Shown here: positions 33,874 through 41,922 of the stretch, piece after piece
Position numbering within the stretch: the first letter of the stretch is position 1
How the letters are laid out: each line of letters starts with the position of its first letter
Notes under the pieces: generated by a model
The model's database searches: none
What the model was told of the DNA's origin: nothing
What the model saw: only the letters and a program-made list of their open reading frames with translations
Assembly: GCA_009840735.1 (NCBI GenBank)
Contig: VXNF01000058.1
Location: forward strand, 1 to 53,763
Reading direction: 5' to 3'
DNA: 53,763 nucleotides
DNA from: Acidimicrobiia bacterium
GTDB lineage: Bacteria > Actinomycetota > Acidimicrobiia > Acidimicrobiales > CATQHL01
Position numbers and translations under genes: made by a program

Positions 33874-34156
33874 GGAATCCAGTCGGGCTCGGTCCGCCGC
33901 GTCGGGACAGGTCGCCCCTGTCGGGCGTGAGGCCTCATCCTACGGTCGGCTCGTGGCGCGGGTGCCGGAGGCCGCGGGCGCGGGCGGACCCTGCGCCAGC
34001 GAGCCGCGAGTGGGGCCGCCAGCTGGTATCACCCACCGCGGCGGCTGCTCGTGCAATGATCGCGGCGGGCATGGTGCCGCAGAACACCGACAGCCGCCGG
34101 GGCGGGCGGGCCACCGCACCGCACCGGCGCCAGATCGAGCACCGCAGGAGCATTCG
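33874..34156. promoter_or_regulatory. Divergent intergenic region upstream of the sterol locus
   Basis: These 283 bases separate the first sterol gene (minus strand) from a secreted-protein gene (plus strand), so both promoters should lie here. Reading frames through it are low-complexity and not convincing as genes. No clear inverted repeat or promoter boxes were identified. Confidence 0.4.
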
Positions 34157-35860
34157 ATGAGAATGCCAACCGACTCGAGGCGCCTCGGCCTCGGTGTCCG
34201 CCGGGGCATCCGCAATCCGGCGCGAACTCGTTTCTCGCGGCTCTCGGTGGGGTTGCTTGGCGTCTTGGGGGTGCTGCTCGTGGCGGCGGTGCTGGCCGAC
34301 GCGCCCGGCGGCGGGGTCGTGAAAGCCGCCGGCGCCACCGAGCTGCCCGACGGTGGCGCACCCTCGCTTGCGGGCTCGGCGTCGAATGCGCCCGCCGGTG
34401 AGAGCGCGGCCCCGGCGGTCGCCCCCGGCGCTGATGTCCAGGACGACGCGGCTCCATCGGAAGCCGCTGGCGGCGCGCCAGCCGAGCCGCCGCGCCGCTG
34501 CTTGCCGCGGTTTCCATCGGATCCCCAAGTCAGCGACCCGTCTCCCGCGGCGGTCGCCGTCGAGCTGTCTCGGGCGATGTATGACTGCGCGTCGGAGGTC
34601 GGTTTGGCGTTCGCCACAGACGCCGAGGCCATCGCCGCGCTGCTGTCGCGGGGCCTCGGTGGCCCGCTGCTGCTCGTGGATGGGTGGTTCGACGATGCTC
34701 TGATCGGAGAGATCGTCCGGCTCGCCCCGGAGCGGATCGTGCTCGCCGGGTTCCATGAGCGGATCCTGCCCCGCTCCCTCGCCGGTCTCGATGTCGAGCC
34801 GGTGCCTGTCGATCCGTCGGCCACCGTCGCCCCCGACGTCGCCGGACATGACCGACTCTGGATCGTGGACGACGCCGACGCGGCCGCAGCCCTCGCCGCC
34901 CTCGGCCATCCGATCGGCGTGGGGGCAGTCGCCGTGTCCGGTGACTTCCGAGCGGCCTCGCCTGAGATTCGAGCGAGGATCGCCGCGGCCGCCGAGGTGG
35001 AGTTGCTGTCGAACTTCGGCGAGGACGCGGCCTGGCAGCTCGAGGTGGTCCGCCGGGGCGAGGAACTCCCCGGCGGCGGGCTGCTCATGTTCGACATCGA
35101 CCCCGCCCGTCGCCTCGTGGCGATGTACGGCCATCCCGCCTCGTCAGGCCTCGGGGTGCTGGGCGAGCAAGGCGCCGCCGCTGGCGTCGAACGCCTCAAG
35201 CAGATCGTCGTCGGCTACGGCGAGGACGGCGCCCGGGTCGTGCCCACGTTCGAGATCATCACCACCGTCGCTTCGGCTCATCCCGGACCCGACGGGGACT
35301 ACTCCAGCGAGACCGCCCGCGACGTGATCCGCCCTTGGATTGAGATCGCCGCCGCTAACGAGATGTACGTGGTGCTGGATCTGCAGCCGGGACGAACCGA
35401 CTTCTTGACCCAGGCGAAGATCTACGAGGAGTTCCTCCGCCTGCCCCACGTCGGGCTGGCGCTGGACCCGGAGTGGCGGCTGAAGCCGCACCAGGTCCAC
35501 ATGCGCCAGGTCGGCACGGTGGACGCGGCGGAGATCAACCAGGTCTCGGAGTGGCTGGCCGCCCTCGTGCGCCGAGAGGCCCTTCCCCAGAAGCTTGTCG
35601 TCCTGCACCAATTCGAGTGGAAGATGATCACGAACCGTCACCTGATCGAGACGCCGCCGGAACTTGCGGTGCTGATCCACATGGACGGTTTCGGAACCCA
35701 AGGGGTCAAGCAAAGCACTTGGAACGTCTTAACCGCAGCGCCCGACGCCGACAAGTTCTGGTGGGGCTGGAAGAACTTCTACGACGAGGACACCCCGACC
35801 GCGCGGCCCGATCGAGTGCTGGGCCTCACCCCCCCAGCGCTGTTCGTGTCTTACCAGTAG
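34157..35860 (+). CDS. Secreted or membrane-anchored protein of unknown function
   Basis: A 567-residue protein. A basic N-terminus is followed by a hydrophobic segment (LSVGLLGVLGVLLVAAVLA, ~30-48), a signal peptide or anchor, then an Ala/Pro-rich linker to about 115. Residues ~125-290 resemble a cell-wall-binding-repeat-like alternating fold (VELSRAMYDCASEVGLAFATD; RIVLAGFHERILP). Residues ~330-567 look like an alpha/beta barrel (FEIITTVASAHPG, YVVLDLQPGRTDFL, HVGLALDPEWRL). No family name is certain. ATG 34157 follows GCAGGAG by 6 bases. It is divergent from the sterol operon; no functional link is evident. Confidence 0.7.
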   Translation: MRMPTDSRRLGLGVRRGIRNPARTRFSRLSVGLLGVLGVLLVAAVLADAPGGGVVKAAGATELPDGGAPSLAGSASNAPAGESAAPAVAPGADVQDDAAPSEAAGGAPAEPPRRCLPRFPSDPQVSDPSPAAVAVELSRAMYDCASEVGLAFATDAEAIAALLSRGLGGPLLLVDGWFDDALIGEIVRLAPERIVLAGFHERILPRSLAGLDVEPVPVDPSATVAPDVAGHDRLWIVDDADAAAALAALGHPIGVGAVAVSGDFRAASPEIRARIAAAAEVELLSNFGEDAAWQLEVVRRGEELPGGGLLMFDIDPARRLVAMYGHPASSGLGVLGEQGAAAGVERLKQIVVGYGEDGARVVPTFEIITTVASAHPGPDGDYSSETARDVIRPWIEIAAANEMYVVLDLQPGRTDFLTQAKIYEEFLRLPHVGLALDPEWRLKPHQVHMRQVGTVDAAEINQVSEWLAALVRREALPQKLVVLHQFEWKMITNRHLIETPPELAVLIHMDGFGTQGVKQSTWNVLTAAPDADKFWWGWKNFYDEDTPTARPDRVLGLTPPALFVSYQ

Positions 35861-35976
35861 GGCAAGCGAGGTATCCTCCCGGCGAGGTCGAGGGCGGGAT
35901 TGTCGAGGCGACGCGGCCAGTGCCGAGTGTCCGACGAACTGACGCCCCCGGGAGTCGGGAGTCGAGGAGAGTGCCC

Positions 35977-36570
35977 GTGAGTGGTGGCGAGCTTGCGGTG
36001 GTGCTGGCGAGTGTGGCGGTGGTGGTGGCCGCGGCGGTCCTCGGCGCCGTGGGGGTGAGCCTCAGCCGGTCACTGAAGGAGTTGCGCCGCCTGCTGGGTG
36101 AGATACGCCGCGACCTGCTGCCGGCTGTTGAGCGCATCGAGGCGGCATCGGGTCAGGTGACCGGCGAGGTGCGGCGGGTCGGAGGCCTGCTGGACGTGGC
36201 CGAGGCCACCTCCGAGCGGGCCGACGCCCTCTCGCGGGTGACCTACCGGGCGCTCGTGGAGCCCTTGGCTGCGGTCGCATCGATATTCCGCCGCGGAACC
36301 GCCGCCGAAACCGCCGCATCCGCCGACACCACAACCTCGCGCGCCGCTGCCGCCGGAGGCGGCCGGTCGCGCCAGCCGCCCTGGAGTCGCCGTCTGGCGG
36401 TGTCCCTGCTGCGATCCGGCTACCGGACCGCTGCGGTGCCCGTGGCCGCCGGCCTGGCCCGCTCGATCCGAGAGGTCACCCGCGAGATCGCCTCGGCCGC
36501 CGCTGAGGGCCGCCGGACTCCTCGGGATGATCGGCGCGCGGAGGGCGGCACAGGGGGCCGGCCCGAGTAG
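35977..36570 (+). CDS. DUF948 domain membrane protein
   Basis: A 197-residue protein. One N-terminal transmembrane helix (LAVVLASVAVVVAAAVLGAVGV, ~5-26) is followed by a coiled-coil-like region (SRSLKELRRLLGEIRRDLLPAVERIEAASGQV) typical of DUF948, then a low-complexity linker. GTG 35977 is preferred over GTG 35971 because GAGGAG lies about 7 bases upstream. In actinobacteria a DUF948 gene very often precedes alaS, as here, although the reason is unknown. Confidence 0.8.
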   Translation: MSGGELAVVLASVAVVVAAAVLGAVGVSLSRSLKELRRLLGEIRRDLLPAVERIEAASGQVTGEVRRVGGLLDVAEATSERADALSRVTYRALVEPLAAVASIFRRGTAAETAASADTTTSRAAAAGGGRSRQPPWSRRLAVSLLRSGYRTAAVPVAAGLARSIREVTREIASAAAEGRRTPRDDRRAEGGTGGRPE

Positions 36571-36608
36571 CGCCGCGGCGCCCGGGGGCAATACCCTCGG
36601 CTCGGAGT

Positions 36609-36626
36609 CCTGCTCCCGCGAGCAGG
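36609..36626 (+). promoter_or_regulatory. Hairpin in the alaS leader
   Basis: A perfect 7-bp stem CCTGCTC/GAGCAGG with a 4-base CCGC loop ends 30 bases before the alaS ATG. It could be an untranslated-leader structure or a weak terminator of the DUF948 transcript. No T-tract follows, and no T-box features (specifier loop, T-box sequence) were seen. Confidence 0.3.
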
Positions 36627-36656
36627 CCAGTTACGACACCCCGCGAGCCCCACGCC

Positions 36657-39251
36657 ATGTCCGGAGCCACAGCACGAGAGCTGCGCAGCAGTTTCACCGG
36701 GTTCTTCGCCGAGCGCGGCCACACGATCGTGCCATCGGCGAGCCTCATCCCGTATGACCCCACGCTGCTGTTCACCGTCGCCGGGATGGTGCCGTTCAAG
36801 GCCTACTTCACCGGCGCCGAGCCGTCGCCCTACAAGCGCGCTACGACGGTCCAGAAGTGCGTGCGGGCCGGCGGCAAGCAGAACGACCTCGACGAGATCG
36901 GCCGCACCAGCCGCCATCTCAGCTTCTTCGAGATGCTGGGCAACTTCAGCTTCGGCGACTACTTCAAGCCCGACGCCATCGCTTGGGCCTGGGAGTTCTC
37001 CACCGAACGCCTCGGTTTCGACCCTGACCGCCTCTGGATCACCGTCCACCTCAGCGACGACGAGGCCGCGGAGATCTGGCGTGACGGCGTCGGCGTGGCA
37101 CCGGAGCGCATCCAGCGCCTCGACGAGGACAACTTCTGGCGCATGGGCGAGGTCGGCCCGTGCGGGCCGTGCTCGGAGATCTTCTTCGACAAGGGCGAGC
37201 GCTACGGGCCAGGCGGCGGACCGGCCCACGGCGGCGACGAGCGCTACGTGGAGTTCTGGAACCTGGTGTTCATGCAGTTCGAGCAGCAGGCCGACGGCTC
37301 GATGGTGCCCCTGCCCAAGCCGAGCATCGACACCGGCGCCGGCTTGGAGCGGGTCCTGACGCTGCTGCAAGGCGTGGAGTCGGTCTTCGACATCGACGAG
37401 ATGGCGCGGCTCGTGGCCAAGGCCTCTGAGCTGTCCGGCGTGCCCCTCGGCGCCTCGGCGGCCGCCGACGTGTCGCTGCGCATCCTGGCCGAGCATGCCC
37501 GCACCATGACGTTCCTGATCGGCGACGGCACCTTCCCGTCCAACTCCGAGCGCGGTCACGTGCTGCGCCGGATCATGCGCCGCGCTGTGCGCCACGCCTA
37601 CCTGCTCGGCGTGCAGAGCGTAGTGACGCCGCTGTTGGTGGACGAGGTGACCGACATCATGGGCCACGACTACCCCGACCTCCCCGGCAATCACGCCTTC
37701 ATCCGCGACGTGGTCGAGCGGGAGGAGGTCCGCTTCCGCGAGACCCTCGGCCGGGGGTCGGTGCTGTTGGAGGAAGCGCTCGTGGGCCTCAGCGAAGACG
37801 AGCCTCTGGGGGGCGAGGTGACGTTCCTGTTGCACGACACCTACGGGTTCCCCTTCGAGGTGACAGAGGAGATCGCCCGAGAGCGCGGCGTGGCTCTGGA
37901 CCGCGAGGGTTTCGAGGCCGAGCTGGCCGAGCAGCGTCGCCGCGCCAGGGAGGACTTCGCCTCCCGCTCCACGGCGGCGGACGACCTGAGCGTCTACCTG
38001 GAGGTGCTGGAAGAGTTCGGCGAGACCGAGTTCGTGGGCCGCGACCGCGACGAGTCCACCGCCCGGGTGCTGGCCGTGACCGCCGAGGGTGTGGTGCTCG
38101 ACCGCACGCCGTTCTACGCCGAGGCCGGCGGGCAGATCGGCGACACCGGCAGGCTCTACCCCGACGGCGACGAGGCGGCCCTGGCGGTCACCGACACCAC
38201 CTACGTGGTGGCGGGCCTGCACCTGCACCATGTCGAGGGCGCGGTCGCCCGGCTGCGGGCTGGCCAGAGCGTGCGGGCGGTCATCGACGGCAGCCGGCGC
38301 GCCGCCATCCGCCGCCACCACACCGGCACCCACATCCTGCACTGGGCGCTGCGGGAGGTGCTGGGAACCCACGTCAAGCAGCAGGGCTCGCTGGTGGCGC
38401 CGGACCGGCTCCGTTTCGATTTCAGCCACTACGGCGGCCTCAGCGGCGAGGAGGTCGTCGCCGTCGAAGACTTGGCCAACGCGGAGATCCTGGCCAATCC
38501 CTCCTGCCGCCACTACGAGACCTCGATGGCTGAGGCCAAGGCGGCGGGAGCGATCGCGTTCTTCGGGGACAAGTACGGCGAGACCGTGCGGGTCTTGGAG
38601 GCCGGTCCCAACTCCATTGAGCTGTGCGGCGGCACCCATGTGCGGGCGCTGGGCGACATCGGGCCGCTGAAGATCGTCTCGGAGGGCTCCATCGGATCGA
38701 ACATCCGTCGTCTGGAGGCCGTGTGCGGGGACATCCCGATCCGGCGGCTGCGCCAAGCCGAGTCCCGCCTCGCCGAGGCGGCTGGCGTGCTCGGCGTGCC
38801 GCCCGAGGACGTCGTAGCGGGAGCGAGCCGCTGGGCCGGCGAACTGAAGGCCCTGCGCGACGAACTGAGGGAGCTGCGGCGGCGGGCCGCCGGCGACCGC
38901 GCCGGTGATCTGGCCGCAGCCGCCGAGGGCGGCTTGGTGGTGGCGCGCCTTGACGGCGTGGACCGCAACGAGCTGCGCGACCTGGCCGTGGCGGCGCGCG
39001 ACCGCGAGGGTGTGAGCGCTGTGGTGCTCGCCACCGCGCCGGGCAGCGGCGGCGTTGCGTTCGTGTCCGCGGTGGTGCCCGGGGCGGGCTGGCACGCCTC
39101 GGACCTGCTCAGCGACGCCCTCCGGCTCGTCGGCGGGGGAGGGGGCCGCAACCCCGACTTCGCCACCGCCGGAGGGAAAGACGCCGGACGCCTCGACGAG
39201 GCGCTCGACTTGGTGCGCCGAGCGGCCGAGGCCCAGCGCGCCGGGACCTGA
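36657..39251 (+). CDS. alaS: Alanyl-tRNA synthetase
   Basis: An 864-residue class II synthetase. The N-terminal catalytic core shows LLFTVAGMVPFKAYF and RHLSFFEMLGNFSFGDYFK; the editing domain has HHTGTHILHWALREVLG and CGGTHVRALGDIG, which carry the zinc/editing His and Cys; the C-Ala region closes with GGGGRNPDFATAGGKD. Length and order are typical of the family. ATG 36657 lacks a strong ribosome site. It begins the classical alaS-ruvX-mltG-aroE group, but the next three genes here are reversed and converge on it. Confidence 0.97.
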   Translation: MSGATARELRSSFTGFFAERGHTIVPSASLIPYDPTLLFTVAGMVPFKAYFTGAEPSPYKRATTVQKCVRAGGKQNDLDEIGRTSRHLSFFEMLGNFSFGDYFKPDAIAWAWEFSTERLGFDPDRLWITVHLSDDEAAEIWRDGVGVAPERIQRLDEDNFWRMGEVGPCGPCSEIFFDKGERYGPGGGPAHGGDERYVEFWNLVFMQFEQQADGSMVPLPKPSIDTGAGLERVLTLLQGVESVFDIDEMARLVAKASELSGVPLGASAAADVSLRILAEHARTMTFLIGDGTFPSNSERGHVLRRIMRRAVRHAYLLGVQSVVTPLLVDEVTDIMGHDYPDLPGNHAFIRDVVEREEVRFRETLGRGSVLLEEALVGLSEDEPLGGEVTFLLHDTYGFPFEVTEEIARERGVALDREGFEAELAEQRRRAREDFASRSTAADDLSVYLEVLEEFGETEFVGRDRDESTARVLAVTAEGVVLDRTPFYAEAGGQIGDTGRLYPDGDEAALAVTDTTYVVAGLHLHHVEGAVARLRAGQSVRAVIDGSRRAAIRRHHTGTHILHWALREVLGTHVKQQGSLVAPDRLRFDFSHYGGLSGEEVVAVEDLANAEILANPSCRHYETSMAEAKAAGAIAFFGDKYGETVRVLEAGPNSIELCGGTHVRALGDIGPLKIVSEGSIGSNIRRLEAVCGDIPIRRLRQAESRLAEAAGVLGVPPEDVVAGASRWAGELKALRDELRELRRRAAGDRAGDLAAAAEGGLVVARLDGVDRNELRDLAVAARDREGVSAVVLATAPGSGGVAFVSAVVPGAGWHASDLLSDALRLVGGGGGRNPDFATAGGKDAGRLDEALDLVRRAAEAQRAGT

Positions 39252-39322
39252 ACGGGAGCCCCGAACGTCCCAGCGACTCGCCGGGAGGCGCCGGCGGTCG
39301 CGCCCCGGGTCGACCGCGACTG

Positions 39323-40171
39323 TCAGCGCCGGGCCAGTGCCTCGCCGGTGGCGGTCACCATCGTCTCGACCGGCGCCTCGGTTGCGGTCCACAGCTCGAA
39401 GGCCCGCGCCGCCTGGTGGACCAGCATGCGCACACCGTTGAAGGCGCGCACGCCCCGCTGTCGGGCCGCGGCCAGCAGGGCCGTCTCGGCGGGCTCATAG
39501 ACGAGGTCCACGAGCAGCTGGCCTTTCCGCAGCCGAGCCGGGTCGAGAGGCATCGGCGGGCCGCCGTGGCCGATCATCCCCAGGGGCGTGGCGTTGACGA
39601 CCAGGTCGAAGTCCCCCACCTCGCCCGGCGCGGCGACCCGGCCCCGATCTCCGGCGAGCGCAGCGGCGGACGCGGCGTTGTGCGGGGTCCGGTTCAGCAC
39701 CGCGACCTCCGCCGCCCCGGCGTCGGCGAGGGCGAGGGCGACGGCCCGCCCCGCGCCGCCGGCGCCGAGCACCGCGCAGCGGGCGCCCGCGGGGGACCAT
39801 CCGGCCTCGCTGGCGAGCGCGTCGGTGAAGCCGTCGCCGTCGGTGCTGTGGCCCACGAGCCGGTCGCCGTTGCGGGTAACGCAGTTCACCGCGCCCAGCA
39901 GGCGGGCCGTCGCCGAGAGCTCGTCTACCGCCGCGGCCACGGCGGCCTTGTGCGGCATCGTCACCGAGAGCCCGTCGATCCCCAGCGCCGTCGCCCCCGC
40001 CAGAGCCTCCCGCACCCGCCCTTCGGGCACCTCGCAGGCCAGGAAGACCCAGTCCAGCCCGCACGCAGCGAACGCGGCGTTGTGGATGACCGGCGACAGC
40101 GAGTGGCGCACCGGGTCGCCGAGCACGATGGCCAGACGGGTGCGTCCGCTGAGATCGGCCCGTTGCGCCAT
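39323..40171 (-). CDS. aroE: Shikimate dehydrogenase
   Basis: Reduces 3-dehydroshikimate to shikimate with NADPH. The 282-residue protein shows GDPVRHSLSPVIHNAAF (18-34), the catalytic-Lys segment MPHKAAV, the NADP-binding VLGAGGAGRAVALALAD and NATPLGM. The ATG at 40169-40171 overlaps the mltG stop (TGATG), so aroE follows mltG in one operon. It converges with alaS across a 71-base gap. Confidence 0.95.
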   Translation of the reverse strand: MAQRADLSGRTRLAIVLGDPVRHSLSPVIHNAAFAACGLDWVFLACEVPEGRVREALAGATALGIDGLSVTMPHKAAVAAAVDELSATARLLGAVNCVTRNGDRLVGHSTDGDGFTDALASEAGWSPAGARCAVLGAGGAGRAVALALADAGAAEVAVLNRTPHNAASAAALAGDRGRVAAPGEVGDFDLVVNATPLGMIGHGGPPMPLDPARLRKGQLLVDLVYEPAETALLAAARQRGVRAFNGVRMLVHQAARAFELWTATEAPVETMVTATGEALARR

Positions 40172-41409
40172 CAGAACACCCCCCGGGCGCGGGCGTCGGC
40201 CGCCCGCACCAGGAACTCGTCGTAGTCCACGGTGAAGAACAGTGTGCCGTCCCGCTCGACGAGCACGAAATAGAGCCAGTCGCCGGGCTCTGGGTTCATG
40301 GCGGCGGTCAGAGACTCGCGGCCCGGCGCGGCGATCGGCGTGGGCGGCAGGCCCCCGAACTTGCGGGTGTTGTACGGCGAATCGACGTCGAGGTCCTCCA
40401 GCGTCAGGGAGCTCTTGCGCTGGCCGATGGCGTACAGCACGGTGGCGTCCATCTGCAGGGGCATCCCCTCGTTGAGGCGGTTGTAGATCACCCGCGCCAC
40501 CTTCGGGCGGTCCACGGAGCGGGCCGCCTCCGCCTCCACGATCGAGGCGGCCACGAGCAGCTGGTAGGGCGTGAGCCCGATGCGTTCGGGAGCTTCGTCG
40601 TAGCCGAGCTGGGTCGCCACCGTGTCGAACTGCTCCACCATGCGCCGGACGAGGTCGCGCTCGTCGCTCTCGCCCCTCTGGTCCACGCGGTAGGTGTCGG
40701 GGAACAGCACGCCCTCGAGGCTGGTGACGCCTGCGGGCAGGAATCTCGACCGGATCTGTCCGTCGCTGAGCGCCGCTTGCAGCTCGACGGGGTCGAACTC
40801 CGGCAGAGAGTCAGTGAGCCGGTCGGCGATCTCGCTGAGCCAAAGGCCTTCGGGGATTGTGATGCTCTCGCCCAGCGGCGGGATCGGGCCGGCCTCCAGC
40901 ACCGCCCGCGCCTCGTCCACCGACATGTTCTCAGCGAAGTAGTAGTCGCCGGCCTGCAGGTCCTCGGCGTCGCGCCACCAGAGACGGGCGACGGTGGCGT
41001 TGGCCACCACGCCCTCGTTCGCCAGGATGCGCGCGATTCCGTTGACGCCGGCGCCGCTGGGGATCTCCACCAGGAAGAGCCCCTGCGGCTCGCCGGGCGG
41101 GTCGAGCTGGCGCTGCAGCCACGAGTTGCCCCACCAGTAGGCGCCGCCCGCCACGAGCGCCAGCCCTCCGGCCAGCACCACCAGGCGGCGCCAGAAGCCC
41201 CACGGACGGCGGAACCGAATCCAGGCGTCGTCGCCGAAGAACAGAGCCTCGTCCTCGGCGATCGCCTCGGGGTCCAACAGCATGTCCCCGGGCGCAGGGT
41301 CGCGGTTCGGCGGCGCCTCGGCTCGCGACCGGCGAGCGAGCGGATCGACGCCGCCGGCTGGCTCGCCGATCAGCGGGTCGAGCCCGCCGCCGGGGCGGTC
41401 GTCGCTCAC
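40171..41409 (-). CDS. mltG: Endolytic murein transglycosylase MltG
   Basis: A 412-residue single-pass membrane enzyme that cleaves nascent peptidoglycan and helps end glycan strands. A cytosolic low-complexity N-terminus (~1-70) precedes a transmembrane helix (LVVLAGGLALVAGGAYWW, 76-93). The periplasmic-side YceG domain has the catalytic Glu292 in ASIVEAEA, plus LEGVLFPDTYRV and PYNTRKFGGLPPTPIAAPG. The GTG start overlaps the ruvX stop (GTGA). The long open frame upstream of 41409 overlaps other genes and is not used. Confidence 0.94.
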   Translation of the reverse strand: MSDDRPGGGLDPLIGEPAGGVDPLARRSRAEAPPNRDPAPGDMLLDPEAIAEDEALFFGDDAWIRFRRPWGFWRRLVVLAGGLALVAGGAYWWGNSWLQRQLDPPGEPQGLFLVEIPSGAGVNGIARILANEGVVANATVARLWWRDAEDLQAGDYYFAENMSVDEARAVLEAGPIPPLGESITIPEGLWLSEIADRLTDSLPEFDPVELQAALSDGQIRSRFLPAGVTSLEGVLFPDTYRVDQRGESDERDLVRRMVEQFDTVATQLGYDEAPERIGLTPYQLLVAASIVEAEAARSVDRPKVARVIYNRLNEGMPLQMDATVLYAIGQRKSSLTLEDLDVDSPYNTRKFGGLPPTPIAAPGRESLTAAMNPEPGDWLYFVLVERDGTLFFTVDYDEFLVRAADARARGVF

Positions 41410-41834
41410 GTCGGGGCGGCGTCGCGACGAGCGTCGAGCCACGACTGGAGGATCACCGCGGCGGCGGCCATGTCCACGACCTGCCGGCGCCGGGATCCTT
41501 TGACCTCGCCGAGGCGCAGCTGCCGCTCCGCTGCCGCTGTGCTGAGCCGCTCGTCGCAGGTCTCCACCGGCACCCCCACGGCCGCCGCCAGCCGCCGGGC
41601 CTCGGCGCCAGCGGCGCGGGCCGCCGGTCCCATCGTCCCGTCCAGGGAGATCGGAAGGCCGACCACCACGACCGCGACCTGTCGATCCGCCGCCACAGCG
41701 GCGATGGCGGCGTGGTCCTGCGCCTCCGAGCCGGAGCGCTCCAACACCTCCAGGGGCGTGGCGACACGGCCCTCGGAGTCGCTCAGCGCCAAGCCCACCC
41801 TGCGTGTCCCCAGGTCGACCCCCAAAGCTCGCAC
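41406..41834 (-). CDS. ruvX: Putative pre-16S rRNA nuclease / Holliday junction resolvase (RuvX/YqgF)
   Basis: A 142-residue RNase H-fold nuclease. LGVDLGTRRVGLALSD (4-19) carries the first catalytic Asp, VVVGLPISLDGTMG the middle region, and ETCDERLSTAAA and DMAAAAVILQSWLD the other acidic residues. The family matures 16S rRNA and may act on branched DNA. It normally follows alaS on the same strand; here ruvX-mltG-aroE point the other way. It is divergent from aroKB across 88 bases. Confidence 0.94.
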   Translation of the reverse strand: MRALGVDLGTRRVGLALSDSEGRVATPLEVLERSGSEAQDHAAIAAVAADRQVAVVVVGLPISLDGTMGPAARAAGAEARRLAAAVGVPVETCDERLSTAAAERQLRLGEVKGSRRRQVVDMAAAAVILQSWLDARRDAAPT

Positions 41835-41922
41835 GAAGCTGACCGTACCGCCTGCCGACGGGCAACCCGCGACCGCCGCCAGCGTCCCGAGTCGGCCCGC
41901 ACTGACCGGTAGCCTCGGATCT